Notes: a model not told the origin generated them from the sequence alone. Counted from the stretch's first letter, positions 25,792 through 35,819 are shown. The stretch is 64,000 nucleotides of DNA from Lachnospiraceae bacterium MC2017 (GCA_000701625.1 JNJK01000001.1:264737-328736), one strand, 5' to 3'. Program-made: numbers and translations.

Positions 25792-27579
25792 TTATTCCTT
25801 TTCTACTGTTTGCTTAAATGCAGCTTCCAGAACCTCTTTTTTATCCTTCACATGTACCTTTCCGTCACGTACCTCGTAAACGATGTCACAGTTACGGATA
25901 GTTGAAAGACGATGCGCGATGATGATAAGTGTTCTTGAACCCGCAAGTTTGTCGATTGATTCCATTACCGCCGTCTCGGTCTCAGTATCAAGCGCTGATG
26001 TTGCCTCATCCAGTATCAGTACTTCCGGCTCATTATAGAGTGCTCTGGCGATACCGATACGCTGTCTCTGACCACCGGAGAGCTTTACTCCCATTGCACC
26101 GATATTGCTGTCAAGATCCATGCCATGCTCTCTAAAATATTCTGCGAGCTGCGCTTCCTCAAGTGCCTTCCACACACGTGCATCATCTGTATCTTCTTTA
26201 GAATAACCAAATGCTACATTGGCACGTATAGTGTCGTCAATGAGATAGATATTCTGAGGAATATATCCCACATGCTTATGCCACGAATGAAGATGATCAT
26301 AAACATCGTGACCATTAACAACTACACGACCGCTCTCCGGCTTCAGTACACCGAGGATCACATCTGCAAGCGTTGTCTTTCCTGCACCGGATGGACCGAT
26401 AAATGCTACTGACTTATTATTCGGGATGACCATATCGATCTCGTTAAGAATGATCGCCTCAGGCTTTGACGGATAATAAAACTTTACCTTATCGAGCTGG
26501 ATACCGTTCTCCATCGAAAGCTCTGTCTTATCCTGATTGTCCTTTAATACTTCCTGACGAAGACCCTCGATATCATGCAGATCCCGGTAAACACTGTCTA
26601 CAGATGACTTTGCCCCTGTGATAACCGAGAAACATCCACTGATACGGTTAAAAGACGGGAGCAAACGATAAGCTGCTACTACAAATACTGAGAGTATCGG
26701 TACAAAGGTCACCATATCCTGACCTGCAAGCACTCTGAACGCCACATAACCTAAAAGACCGCATACTACTACCACTTCCATGATAGGACGGGGTATGATG
26801 GAGATCAAAAGTGAGCTTTTTGATAGTTTTGTAGATTTTCTATAATTTTCATCATAGTGATCAAGGAAATACTGCTCACGGTTCGCTACCTTGATTTCCT
26901 TGATTCCCTGAAATGACTGGATAAACCATTTATTCTGCTCTGCACTGATCACTCTCTGCTTTTCGCCGATAGCTACCAGACGCTTTTTAAATACTACGAG
27001 TACAAAGTACAGGAAGAACATCATTAGAACCATGATAAACAATGTTGTACCAACATCTTGCATCATAAGAAAGACAACGAGAAAAAATGCTGTCATAATC
27101 TCTGTTGTGAGCTGAATGATATTTAATAATACGTTAAAGAAGCTCGCCACATCACCGCTGCAGTTTCTCTGAAGCTCTGCCACACTGTGTGAAACGTGGA
27201 AGAGATAGTCCTGAGACATGTAACACTGCATGAGCTTATAGGAAATACGACGCTGATTGTTGGTTGTATATCTGAACTGAAGATTATACAAAAATATGAG
27301 GTATAGATTTTTTATCACATAAACAACTATCATCGTCATGGCGAGTACAAATATATACTGCCGTATCTCATGAATATCCAGGATATCTCCTATAAGCTTA
27401 TACCACTTATTTGTATTGATGATTTCCGGCTTTGTAACGACGTTTACCACCGGAAGTACTGCTGAGATACTGATGGTTTCAAAGAATGAACCGATCGCGA
27501 TACATATAGCCAGGATCGCCAGATTTCGTTTCTGGTTTTTATCCAGAATATAATTGATCTTTTTAAATATATTCCACAT
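25792..27579 (-). CDS. ABC exporter, probable lipid-linked glycan flippase (PglK/MsbA-like)
   Basis: This 595-residue half-transporter has an N-terminal six-helix domain (residues about 15-320) and a C-terminal ATPase. The Walker A GPSGAGKTTL, Q-loop GYIPQNIYLID, signature LSGGQRQRIG, Walker B VLILDEATSALD and H-loop IIIAHRLSTI are all intact. In a glycan locus without a recognisable wzx gene, it is the best candidate for flipping the lipid-linked oligosaccharide across the membrane, as PglK does. It would work as a homodimer. The substrate assignment is inferred from context. Confidence 0.88.
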   Translation of the reverse strand: MWNIFKKINYILDKNQKRNLAILAICIAIGSFFETISISAVLPVVNVVTKPEIINTNKWYKLIGDILDIHEIRQYIFVLAMTMIVVYVIKNLYLIFLYNLQFRYTTNNQRRISYKLMQCYMSQDYLFHVSHSVAELQRNCSGDVASFFNVLLNIIQLTTEIMTAFFLVVFLMMQDVGTTLFIMVLMMFFLYFVLVVFKKRLVAIGEKQRVISAEQNKWFIQSFQGIKEIKVANREQYFLDHYDENYRKSTKLSKSSLLISIIPRPIMEVVVVCGLLGYVAFRVLAGQDMVTFVPILSVFVVAAYRLLPSFNRISGCFSVITGAKSSVDSVYRDLHDIEGLRQEVLKDNQDKTELSMENGIQLDKVKFYYPSKPEAIILNEIDMVIPNNKSVAFIGPSGAGKTTLADVILGVLKPESGRVVVNGHDVYDHLHSWHKHVGYIPQNIYLIDDTIRANVAFGYSKEDTDDARVWKALEEAQLAEYFREHGMDLDSNIGAMGVKLSGGQRQRIGIARALYNEPEVLILDEATSALDTETETAVMESIDKLAGSRTLIIIAHRLSTIRNCDIVYEVRDGKVHVKDKKEVLEAAFKQTVEKE

Positions 27580-27630
27580 TTATATTTAGTGCCTTTCTTC
27601 CTTAAAGTCAGATATCTGCCCCTGTGTTTT

Positions 27631-28695
27631 TTATTTCCGCGCTGTCTTATAATACTGCTCCGGATTTTTCCCGTTTTTCACAGTTCCATGATCAAGGATG
27701 ATCCTGTCTCTATATTTTTCTCCTCTTCCGGACTTTGTGATACGCGCTGCGAGACTGACCTGTGACTGTCCTGCTATCATTGCGCCGCAGTGCGCAAGTG
27801 TTTCCATATCCCGAAGTACCTCAAGTCCCAGATGATAATGATGGAGAGGCCTCTCATCCTGCGAAAAAGCCACCGATGTGTCACCGTCTGTACGATAGAC
27901 ATCATTGTAACAAATAAGCTTTTCTCCAAATTTTTCCCTAAATGCCGCTAACGCATCCGTGTCATCCGTTGCCAGAAATACCTTGTCATAATGACCGCTA
28001 TCTAATAGCTCCCGGGCTTTTTCGATTTCTTCAGCAGGACCTGCATAAACAGGGTGACCGTCTAGACCTCTCTTATAGTCCGTGCCACGGAAGTGAACCC
28101 CGATCACACGATCCCAGACAGTAACATTTAGATCTGCCAGGTTTTCATCGACATATTTTTGTACTTCAGTATTCAGTCTGATGTACTTGTTATCTATCCT
28201 GCCCATGATCTCGATGTATCTGTCAGAATACCCGTACATTCCGTCTCTCTCTCTCATCAACGTATCATGCAGAGTATGTACAAATTCAGATCTAACGACA
28301 TTACGGCTTTCTTCCGCTTCATCAGGATCTATCCCCGCAGGCTCTTTATAAAAATACTGAAAGGGATTTGTATAGCCGTTTACCGGTTCCTTTTCTGTAT
28401 ATAGATAATCCTCCGTAAAGCGCACCACCGGTGTCATATGATAGTAATCTGCGGTAAAAAGGTACATAAGAAGCCGTCCGTATTCTGCGAAAAATCCGTC
28501 CCCTCTGTCTCCCATCACTATATAGTAAATGTTTTTATCCGGATTTTTACTTCCAAGATTCCTATACCGGAAAACTGCCGGATCTGTCTGCATCGCCTTA
28601 GTGATGTACTCAGGATCCGTGCTGTGCTTATAGGCATAAAGTGCTGCGCCGAGCCTCGGATGATCCGTTATGAACTTTTTTAGAAATTTATTCAT
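27631..28695 (-). CDS. O-fucosyltransferase / NodZ-superfamily-like glycosyltransferase
   Basis: The 354-residue protein carries VIGVHFRGTDYKRG at about residues 206-219, resembling the HxRxxD peptide I motif of alpha-1,2-, alpha-1,6- and O-fucosyltransferases. VFLATDDTDALAAFREKFGEK and AGQSQVSLAARI toward the C-terminus resemble peptides II and III. These motifs bind GDP-fucose in the superfamily. The first 60 residues show no known motif. It shares a four-base overlap with the upstream GT2 gene. GDP-fucose use would be consistent with the SDR gene at 43225, but that link is tentative. Confidence 0.68.
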   Translation of the reverse strand: MNKFLKKFITDHPRLGAALYAYKHSTDPEYITKAMQTDPAVFRYRNLGSKNPDKNIYYIVMGDRGDGFFAEYGRLLMYLFTADYYHMTPVVRFTEDYLYTEKEPVNGYTNPFQYFYKEPAGIDPDEAEESRNVVRSEFVHTLHDTLMRERDGMYGYSDRYIEIMGRIDNKYIRLNTEVQKYVDENLADLNVTVWDRVIGVHFRGTDYKRGLDGHPVYAGPAEEIEKARELLDSGHYDKVFLATDDTDALAAFREKFGEKLICYNDVYRTDGDTSVAFSQDERPLHHYHLGLEVLRDMETLAHCGAMIAGQSQVSLAARITKSGRGEKYRDRIILDHGTVKNGKNPEQYYKTARK

Positions 28696-29699
28696 GTGTC
28701 TATTGCCTTTTTATGAAAGACCTTTCTCGCTTGATAATTTAACCATGGACTGATGATAAAGAGACCGAAAAGCACTTTTTGAACTTGTGAAAGCATATGC
28801 TTTTTATGCGCTTTTCTGTATACTGTCGCATACTGATCAAATAGTTTCTGCCTAAGCTCTGTCTTTTCAGGGAAATGATAGCGAACCCCGTAATAGTAAT
28901 ACTGAAATCTCTTTAGAAAATCTATATAAACAAGCCGTAAAAGTCCTGCATCACCATACTTTTCAAAAAAGCTTATCCTGTCCAAAAGCGCCGGCACACA
29001 GTCAAGTCTCTTCAGTGAAAAACTTGATTTTGTTATACTCTTCTTTTCTACCGTATAATAAAAAAGGACGTCATCCGTATAAGTAACACGTTTGGCACGG
29101 TCAAGGATGTGGTGAGCAAGATACTCGTCCTCATGAATTTTTCCATCAGGATAACGTAGTCCATCAAAAAGTTCTCTTTTGTAAAGTTTTTCCCACGGTA
29201 CTATGGAATCAAACTTCCGGTCATCAAATAACCTGTGAAACTTTTCCCTGCCTTCCAGTGTTTCGATCTTTCTGTGATCTTTCTCCGGAAAATCGTAATC
29301 CGGGCAGTCTCCTGTAGTCATAGTACAGACGCAAAGATCCGCCCGAGTATCCATCATTGTTTTATAAAGAGTCTCGACAGCCTTGGGACTTATATAATCG
29401 TCGGCATCTACCTGTAAAATGTATTCACCATTTGACGCATCCAGTAAAGTATTTCTGGAAGCTGCGACTCCGGCATTTTCCTTATGAATTACACGTACTC
29501 TTTCATCTCTTGACGCAAAGTCATCAGCTATTTCTCCGGTTCTGTCCTTAGAACCGTCATCCACTACAATGATCTCCAGATCTGTCCATGACTGCGAAAC
29601 AATGCTTGAAAGGCACTTTTCAATATGATTTTCCGCCTGATATGCCGGCACCAATACCGATATCAGTGGATGATTATTTTCTATATTATATGTTTGCAT
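28692..29699 (-). CDS. GT2 family glycosyltransferase
   Basis: A canonical GT-A start (PLISVLVPAYQAENHIEKCLSSI) leads into IIVVDDGSKDRTGEIAD and QVDADDYI (DxD), followed by the WEKLYKRELF acceptor region. The frame is open from an ATG at 29777, but that extension runs through an intrinsic terminator and a promoter, so the ATG at 29699 (MQTYNIENNHPL) is preferred. The -10 box ends nine bases before this ATG, so its mRNA would be almost leaderless. The protein is about 335 residues. The donor sugar is unknown. Downstream genes continue in the same direction with small gaps or overlaps. Confidence 0.87.
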   Translation of the reverse strand: MQTYNIENNHPLISVLVPAYQAENHIEKCLSSIVSQSWTDLEIIVVDDGSKDRTGEIADDFASRDERVRVIHKENAGVAASRNTLLDASNGEYILQVDADDYISPKAVETLYKTMMDTRADLCVCTMTTGDCPDYDFPEKDHRKIETLEGREKFHRLFDDRKFDSIVPWEKLYKRELFDGLRYPDGKIHEDEYLAHHILDRAKRVTYTDDVLFYYTVEKKSITKSSFSLKRLDCVPALLDRISFFEKYGDAGLLRLVYIDFLKRFQYYYYGVRYHFPEKTELRQKLFDQYATVYRKAHKKHMLSQVQKVLFGLFIISPWLNYQARKVFHKKAIDT

Positions 29700-29708
29700 A
29701 CGTTGGAG

Positions 29709-29738
29709 ATTATACCACATTCTGAAACATGCGTCCAA
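29709..29738 (-). promoter_or_regulatory. Strong sigma-A promoter inside the glycan locus
   Basis: On the minus strand TTGGAC is followed after 18 bases by a consensus TATAAT (29709-29714) with a TGG extension just upstream. The predicted start is at about 29702, three or four bases before the ATG. It probably drives the genes from the GT2 at 29699 leftwards. Confidence 0.6.
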
Positions 29739-29769
29739 AAAAGGCCATTCCTGCTTTAGGAACAGCCTT
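29737..29769 (-). terminator. Intrinsic terminator after the cytidylyltransferase-oxidoreductase gene
   Basis: A 12-base stem (29758-29769 with 29741-29752; two G-U pairs on the minus-strand RNA) has a 5-base loop and six T residues. It directly precedes the promoter of the next gene. Confidence 0.8.
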
Positions 29770-29789
29770 TTAATCATGAATTCTTCACT

Positions 29790-31136
29790 TTATAAACGAT
29801 TTCTCTGACGCATAAATTTCTCGACAACATCAGACATAGCGATCGACTCCTCGGACGTGAGTTTATAGCTTGTGTCAGCATTTCCGTTTATCTTCTTTAC
29901 AAACTCTGATATTTCGTACCTGAATCCGTCTCCCTGGAAGGTCGGCTCATAGTGCTCTATCTTATTCGGATCTTCATAACGAATGTCAAATTTATGCGTA
30001 AGCCACCACGGAGACTGAGCGATGATATATCCTTCCGTGCCGGAGATTACAAGCTGACCCTCTCCCTTTACTCCGACGCCTGACTTTGCGGTTGCGAGAC
30101 CATCCTTGTACCTTATCATGATCTGAGTATAGTAATCTATGCCATTAGGACCATCGATACAGTCGATCCTTATATCCTGAAAATCGGTACCAAAAAGCTT
30201 TATTATCGGCAGTAATGGATAGCTTCCATTTTCAAGAAATGCTCCGCCGTATTTCTCATCCGTCATCTCACGGCTGTCGGGAGTCGCTATTCTGGTAAAC
30301 GCCGCCGTGACATCGCGTATCTCTCCTATCTTTCCGCTCTTTGCCACATTTATGAGCTGCTGAAATCCCGGACAATATGCAGTCTTTATTCCTTCCATGA
30401 GAACCACTTTCTTTTCCTCTGCGAGTGAATAAAGCTCTTCCGCCTCTTTGCGCGTAAATGTCAGCGGTTTTTCTGACAGTACATGCTTTCCTGACAATAA
30501 AGCTCTTTTAGCATAGTCATAATGGGTTTCATTCGGAGATTCGATATAAACAGCGTCTACCGACTCCAAAAACAGCTCATAATCATGCTGTTCTACCGGA
30601 ATATTATATTTTTCCTGAAACTGTCTGGCTGTTCCATCCTCTGTATCAGGATTATATGCCGCTACGATCTCGACACCACTCACAAACTTTGATTCATCAT
30701 AAAATCTCGGAGCGAGACGTCCTGTACCGATGAGTCCGAGATTTACGAGCTTATCCTTTTTCGTACGTTTCATCGTACTGGATATACCCGGAGTTCGCGG
30801 CAGATAAGTAACCTTACAGAAAGCATTAAGATAATCAAAATGCCCCACCCAGTCAGAACCAACAGTAAATATATCTACGTTGTATCGCTGTATATCCTCA
30901 ATTTTTTGTCCATCATGGTCTTCTACGATTATTTCATCGGCAAAGCCTGTTTTCTGAACATTTTGGATTCTGGTCATGATAGGATCAACTACATTGATCT
31001 TTCCTCGTGCCTCATCAAAGTGCTGTGTAGTGACACCAACTATCAGATAATCCCCCAACTCCTTCGCGTGCTTCAGGAGGTTGAAGTGTCCCTCATGAAA
31101 GAGGTCAAATGTACCATATGTGATAACCTTTGTCAT
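29790..31136 (-). CDS. Fusion of a cytidylyltransferase and a Gfo/Idh/MocA oxidoreductase
   Basis: Residues about 1-128 are a TagD-type nucleotidyltransferase: TYGTFDLFHEGHFNLL (HxGH) and the RTPGISSTMKR closing motif, which activate glycerol-3-phosphate-like alcohols with CTP. Residues about 130-448 are a Gfo/Idh/MocA oxidoreductase (GLIGTGRLAPRF, VLSEKPLTF with the Lys, GGAFLENGSY). The chain therefore links redox of a sugar or ketose phosphate with CDP activation. This suggests it makes a CDP-alditol or CDP-glycerol isomer in two steps; that is an inference from the fusion. It is a paralogue of the proteins at 23903 and 39455. LicD lies immediately upstream. Confidence 0.9.
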   Translation of the reverse strand: MTKVITYGTFDLFHEGHFNLLKHAKELGDYLIVGVTTQHFDEARGKINVVDPIMTRIQNVQKTGFADEIIVEDHDGQKIEDIQRYNVDIFTVGSDWVGHFDYLNAFCKVTYLPRTPGISSTMKRTKKDKLVNLGLIGTGRLAPRFYDESKFVSGVEIVAAYNPDTEDGTARQFQEKYNIPVEQHDYELFLESVDAVYIESPNETHYDYAKRALLSGKHVLSEKPLTFTRKEAEELYSLAEEKKVVLMEGIKTAYCPGFQQLINVAKSGKIGEIRDVTAAFTRIATPDSREMTDEKYGGAFLENGSYPLLPIIKLFGTDFQDIRIDCIDGPNGIDYYTQIMIRYKDGLATAKSGVGVKGEGQLVISGTEGYIIAQSPWWLTHKFDIRYEDPNKIEHYEPTFQGDGFRYEISEFVKKINGNADTSYKLTSEESIAMSDVVEKFMRQRNRL

Positions 31137-31164
31137 AAATATTCTTCCACCTGTCTGATACTCT

Positions 31165-31199
31165 GCAGTAAATCCCCCATTTACGTGTGAATAGTTACA
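31165..31199. repeat. Decayed right end of the 145-bp repeat
   Basis: The stretch GCAGTAAAT, then TTTACGTGTGAA, then GTTAC matches the last 35 or so bases of the full copies with several changes. No left end is present, so it is a relic between the LicD gene and the cytidylyltransferase-oxidoreductase gene. Confidence 0.6.
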
Positions 31200-31200
31200 C

Positions 31201-32175
31201 TTATAACCTCAGATCCTCTTCTGTGAGAACCGGGTGATTCTTTTTATTTTTCAAGTATTCCATATATGGACGGTCTGTGTCGAAAAGAGTCCCGCCATGT
31301 ACACTCGGCGCCTCGTGAGGAATTTTCCAGCCTTCTCCATACTCAGCTCTGAGTGCCCTGTCATAATTTATCGGAACCGGTATTTCCATAAACTCAAATT
31401 TTCTGTATTCGAGGTTTTCATAATCTTCACGATGTCTGTACATCCTGCCGGAACCAAAGGTCATCGCCGTAACATAAGTACTTTCTGTATGATCATTATA
31501 CCTCTGAGACACTTCCTCAAACTGACGGTATACCTTATCGTAGTCATATACCTTCTTCCCTAAAGGTGTCATGACAAACCAGTGAAAAACAGCCTTTCCA
31601 AATCTCTTCAATGGACTGGACGCCTGATCTTTGTACCACTCAGCATAGTATGACATATGTTCATACTTAACCTTGAGCTCATTCATTTCTCGTTCCTGCG
31701 CATCAAATTCTTCCTGTGTATCAGGAACCGCATCAAACGGATATATATCGATAAATATTCCTTGATTAAATGTCGGATTCTCGTTGTATTCAGAACTAAG
31801 GATTGCTGTAGTGTCACTGCGTCTGAGCTGTGCTATACGCCTGAGACTTCCCCTGTCAGAGTATTCTGTCTGCAGAAAATACGGTTTCAAGAATTCTCTC
31901 GGTGCAACTTCACAAAGCTTTTCGTAATCACCTCTAAGCATTGCGATATCGATGTCATCATCCCACGGAATAAATCCCTCGTGGCGAACTGCTCCGAGCT
32001 GTGTTCCTGCAAACGCTGCATATTTTAAGTCGTATTTTTTGCACACTCTGTCAAGTTCTGAAAGCAGATCCAGTTCTACCGCCCATACTTGTTTTCTTTT
32101 CGACGTTATCTGAAATCCATTTCTGACTTCAGGCTCCAAAAAGCCTTCCGGAAGATTTATTTTTAACTTTACCAT
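31201..32175 (-). CDS. licD: LicD family phosphotransferase
   Basis: LicD proteins transfer phosphocholine or related phospho-alcohols from CDP donors onto glycans. The defining segment is at residues about 49-80 (AAFAGTQLGAVRHEGF, then IPWDDDIDIAM), which carries the acidic metal site of the nucleotidyltransferase fold. FIDIYPFDAVPD near residue 145 is also conserved. The length of 324 residues is somewhat longer than typical. There is no membrane segment. With three CTP-transferase domains in the locus it is a plausible last step for attaching a phospho-alcohol. Whether this is choline, ethanolamine or another alcohol cannot be told. No choline kinase or LicB-like uptake gene is present in the window. 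Confidence 0.9.
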   Translation of the reverse strand: MVKLKINLPEGFLEPEVRNGFQITSKRKQVWAVELDLLSELDRVCKKYDLKYAAFAGTQLGAVRHEGFIPWDDDIDIAMLRGDYEKLCEVAPREFLKPYFLQTEYSDRGSLRRIAQLRRSDTTAILSSEYNENPTFNQGIFIDIYPFDAVPDTQEEFDAQEREMNELKVKYEHMSYYAEWYKDQASSPLKRFGKAVFHWFVMTPLGKKVYDYDKVYRQFEEVSQRYNDHTESTYVTAMTFGSGRMYRHREDYENLEYRKFEFMEIPVPINYDRALRAEYGEGWKIPHEAPSVHGGTLFDTDRPYMEYLKNKKNHPVLTEEDLRL

Positions 32176-32213
32176 TTTATCAAATTACCAGCCTGTACTA
32201 TTTTTATAGATTA

Positions 32214-33116
32214 TTACTTCTCAGCATACTCTATCTTCGGATTAAAAAATATCCCTGCCCACATGCCGCTTAGAAGCATTTTTTTTCGCAGCTTATTATT
32301 GTCTGCTGCTTCTTTTTCTATTCTCCGGCAGAGTTTAATATCATCACGTACTTCACGTAAAAAGGGCATTATTCCCTTTTTCCTCGCCATATACATATTG
32401 TTTCTTCGATCATAGTAATATCTCTTTACTTTCTCTGCCGGGATAGTAATGATATCCGTACCCTCATTTGCACCCATCTTATGGATGATCACACTGTCAA
32501 AATCAAGGTATGCAGGCACTTCACGCTGCAATCGTCTCGTGTATTCTACATCATCACCATAAATAAAGAAATCCGCTATGGGAAGAGCCTCTTTTTTTGC
32601 AAGCTCAAGATTTACAAAGCATCCCACAAATGAACATCTTCGGATCGTCATGAGTCGTTCTTTATCAAGGAGATCCAGATTTCCAAAGTCTCGTGCTTCC
32701 TGAACATTCATCTTTGATATGCTGCCATCTGTCCAACGTACAAGTGATGACAGGAACGAAAACTCATTATTGAGTTTTTCTGCCTTATTTATAAGACTTT
32801 CGAGTGCATCCGCTTTCGGTATGGAATCATCATCCATGAGCCATGCATAACGGTATCCGCCCTCTATCGCAAGACGGACACCTACAGAAAATCCCCCGGC
32901 ACCACCTACATTTTTTCCTGTGTTATAGTAATGAATCCTAGAATTTCCCAAAGACTCCACATATTCTCTCGTACCATCCGTACTGGCATTATCGACAAGA
33001 ATAATCTCTGTATCAAATGTCTGACGCAAAAGCGCCTCCAGATTTTCCTTTAAAAGTGCCAGACGATTATACGTAACCACTACTGTGGCTATATTTGATG
33101 TTGTGTTTTTTTTCAT
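32214..33116 (-). CDS. GT2 glycosyltransferase, rhamnosyl/galactofuranosyl-transferase-like
   Basis: The N-terminal IATVVVTYNRLALLKENLEAL and ILVDNASTDGTREYV, followed by GKNVGGAGGFSVGVRLA and WLMDDDSIP (DDD), is the pattern of GlfT1-like and WbbL-type enzymes that handle dTDP-rhamnose or UDP-galactofuranose. The length of 300 residues fits. A FAD mutase-like gene at 41949 could supply UDP-galactofuranose, but that protein is also atypical. The gene lies between LicD and the YfhO-like protein, with normal operon gaps. Confidence 0.85.
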   Translation of the reverse strand: MKKNTTSNIATVVVTYNRLALLKENLEALLRQTFDTEIILVDNASTDGTREYVESLGNSRIHYYNTGKNVGGAGGFSVGVRLAIEGGYRYAWLMDDDSIPKADALESLINKAEKLNNEFSFLSSLVRWTDGSISKMNVQEARDFGNLDLLDKERLMTIRRCSFVGCFVNLELAKKEALPIADFFIYGDDVEYTRRLQREVPAYLDFDSVIIHKMGANEGTDIITIPAEKVKRYYYDRRNNMYMARKKGIMPFLREVRDDIKLCRRIEKEAADNNKLRKKMLLSGMWAGIFFNPKIEYAEK

Positions 33117-33183
33117 ACCCTATCTAAATCCTAATTCCTCTCTCATATTACAGGATTTGTTACATTATTTTCCATAGAGTTTT

Positions 33184-35799
33184 CTAGTAATTATCTTTTT
33201 TTCTTACCATGTATCCAAAAATCATAAGGATACCCATAAACGATAGAATCATCCCCATTGTTAAGCCCGGTATATGATACTTTACCTGTATCAGGTTTTT
33301 TCCACTATTCAAAGGAATCATCATAAGGCAATCGTCTATCTTCTTTGGTTCAGTGACTTTACCATTATTAAATACTTTCCACCCTTCGTTCCATGGAATA
33401 GACAGGAATACTCCCTCACCATCATTTCCTGTAGTCTCTATCTCAAATGAACTATTGCTGTTTTTTCTTAAATCAACAGCCTTTTCATTTATTTTTTTCG
33501 CGACAGTTCTCATCTCTTCAAGATCAAGCGCATAAAACTGAACTTCTGAATTACGAGAAACATCTGTATCTATAGCAAATGAAACAGATGCCTTTTCTCC
33601 ATCCGTTGGTATATAAAATACTGACGGAGATTCCCAACCAAGATAGTTGGCCTTATATTTTTCGTTAACATTCAGCACTCCGTGTTCGTAACTCTGCCAA
33701 GGTATGTTTCCATATAAAACACAGTTTTCCGAAACACCATTTATATCCCATCTGATCTCATAACTATCATTCTTCTCCGGTTCCACGGTCTTAAAATCAA
33801 CCGGAATAAATAGTTTTATCTCTTCTCCCAGCAGCCTGCTATACAAGCAATTAATATTCAAAAAAGGATTTTGATCATCAGCAGTACCAAACTCATTTTC
33901 ATTTTGAGGAATGATAAAGGCGATTGGAAGGGCGTAAGGATTCTTCCATACTTTCTTACTCTCTCCTCTTAAATCGTCAAAACTAAAAATCGAAGTGTCT
34001 TCCAGCCCCTTTATCTCATATGGAGATAAAATGTATCTTACACCCAAAAGTGAATCTAACGGAACAACAGATGTATTCACGATCTTCATAATCCCACTTT
34101 CAGATCTATACCCGTTTTTTTCTAAAAAAGCCATCTGTCTGTTATCCGGACAGGACGTATATCCGGCTATGCCCGCATAATTGATAGAAAATGCATCATC
34201 ATAATATGCTGTAAGAAAACTATCATAAACCACACGGCCTTGCGTTTGATTTATTCTAAACAGATCATTTCCCTCAACTTCTTCTATCTCCTCAACCTGT
34301 GCTTTTTGATTTTCATAATAGTAAGACCATTGTGATGAACTAAATCCATCGCCATTATTAACCAGCTGGAGCGAAAAACTAAATGCAATATCTATGATAC
34401 CGATACAAAATATTAACCCAATTATATGCTTTTTACATAGTTTGAAAAAAGCTCGATCTTCCGTATAAAAAAATATCAATAATAACTGTATGATGAGTAA
34501 TCCATAAGATATCCAAACTTTTTTATTAACTAAAAAATCTTCCGAAACATATTTCAGCCCACAAACTGTCGAAATGATCATATATGACGCGACTCCGATT
34601 ATGAGCATCGTCACATTTAGTCTATTTCTTTCTGAATAGAAATAAGCTACCAAGAATACCAGTACAAAAATAGAAATATATGAATATCTATAAAAATAGC
34701 TCCCAACACTCTTAAACAGTGAAAATATACCAACCAGTGTCTGTATATAGAATATTGATACAGCGGATATTAACGTCAATCCAAAATATATTTTCTTTTT
34801 CTTGCTCAACTCTCTGCTGCAAAACAGGCCAATGACTCCTGCAAGTACAAAAAATCCACAATAAAGTGAAACTCGTGAATCCGTACTGATCATTCCAAGA
34901 TTAAATCCTGAAATTGCCGATAATGGATTTCCTCTCAATCCCAAATGTAGCACAGACCAGTCAAACGAAGAACCCTTTCCTCCACGCAAACATAAAATAG
35001 CCGGCAAGAACAATATCATACTTGCCAAGATACCACTGATCATTAGATAAGCATATTGGATAGTCAGCCGTATACATTTTTTAACCGAAAACTTATCGTC
35101 ACGTTCTATAACAAGCAGTATATATTCAAAGCAGAACCATGCTGCAGAGAAAATACAATTTATCCCGCCTGTATACCAATTAAACAAAATAGATAACGCA
35201 ACTGAAATCGAAAGCAATATCCCCTTATTCTTTCTGACTGTTTCAGATACTCCCAGTGCTATCAATGGAAGCATATATATACCGTCAAGCCACATTGAAT
35301 TTAGACACTGTGCGAGATTATACTGCATCAAACCATACGAAATCCCCAGCAACACTACGAAGGACGAATTAATTTTTCGCTCAAATCTCCTACGCACAAA
35401 CAGTGACATAAAAGCCGATGAAAAACACCATTTCAAAAGTGTTACGACTGTATAAAAAAAGGGCAAATTTTCTTTATCAAAAAAATAGAGCAGTAGATTT
35501 AATGGCGACGACAGATAATACGCAAAAATTCCTACTCCCGTTCCACCAATTCCATGTGAAAACGTGTAAATCAAACTATTACTTCCATGTAAAATGTCCC
35601 AAAGATATGCATAAAAATCAATATATTGAATGGATGCATCAACACATAACAGCGTATTATCGCCAAACGGAGTTATTTTCTTTATGACGAGGATCAAAAT
35701 ACTTATCAAAAATGTCATAAAAAAGGACATCATTACAACAAAAAATGTGCTGTCAACCAGCTTTTCTTTAAAACTTGTTACGTTTGATTTATATTTCAT
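33184..35799 (-). CDS. YfhO family polytopic membrane protein (GT-C-like)
   Basis: The 871-residue protein has about 12 to 13 membrane helices in residues 15-470, an extracytoplasmic domain of about 360 residues, and a final helix near residues 840-860. The early FGDNTLLCVDASIQYIDFYAYL (acidic loop) and the segment SMWLDGIYMLPLIALG are characteristic of YfhO. YfhO of Bacillus and Listeria is needed for lipoteichoic acid glycosylation, so this protein probably transfers a lipid-linked sugar to the polymer outside the cell. Its codons are A/T-rich compared with the LicD region. It has no nearby promoter that I can identify with confidence. Confidence 0.87.
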   Translation of the reverse strand: MKYKSNVTSFKEKLVDSTFFVVMMSFFMTFLISILILVIKKITPFGDNTLLCVDASIQYIDFYAYLWDILHGSNSLIYTFSHGIGGTGVGIFAYYLSSPLNLLLYFFDKENLPFFYTVVTLLKWCFSSAFMSLFVRRRFERKINSSFVVLLGISYGLMQYNLAQCLNSMWLDGIYMLPLIALGVSETVRKNKGILLSISVALSILFNWYTGGINCIFSAAWFCFEYILLVIERDDKFSVKKCIRLTIQYAYLMISGILASMILFLPAILCLRGGKGSSFDWSVLHLGLRGNPLSAISGFNLGMISTDSRVSLYCGFFVLAGVIGLFCSRELSKKKKIYFGLTLISAVSIFYIQTLVGIFSLFKSVGSYFYRYSYISIFVLVFLVAYFYSERNRLNVTMLIIGVASYMIISTVCGLKYVSEDFLVNKKVWISYGLLIIQLLLIFFYTEDRAFFKLCKKHIIGLIFCIGIIDIAFSFSLQLVNNGDGFSSSQWSYYYENQKAQVEEIEEVEGNDLFRINQTQGRVVYDSFLTAYYDDAFSINYAGIAGYTSCPDNRQMAFLEKNGYRSESGIMKIVNTSVVPLDSLLGVRYILSPYEIKGLEDTSIFSFDDLRGESKKVWKNPYALPIAFIIPQNENEFGTADDQNPFLNINCLYSRLLGEEIKLFIPVDFKTVEPEKNDSYEIRWDINGVSENCVLYGNIPWQSYEHGVLNVNEKYKANYLGWESPSVFYIPTDGEKASVSFAIDTDVSRNSEVQFYALDLEEMRTVAKKINEKAVDLRKNSNSSFEIETTGNDGEGVFLSIPWNEGWKVFNNGKVTEPKKIDDCLMMIPLNSGKNLIQVKYHIPGLTMGMILSFMGILMIFGYMVRKKDNY

Positions 35800-35819
35800 C
35801 AGGTATGTACCGCCAAAAT

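Noticed and set aside
29700..29777. 26-codon N-terminal extension of the GT2 gene
   Set aside because: It consists of an intrinsic terminator and a promoter, and the protein from 29699 starts as GT2 enzymes usually do.
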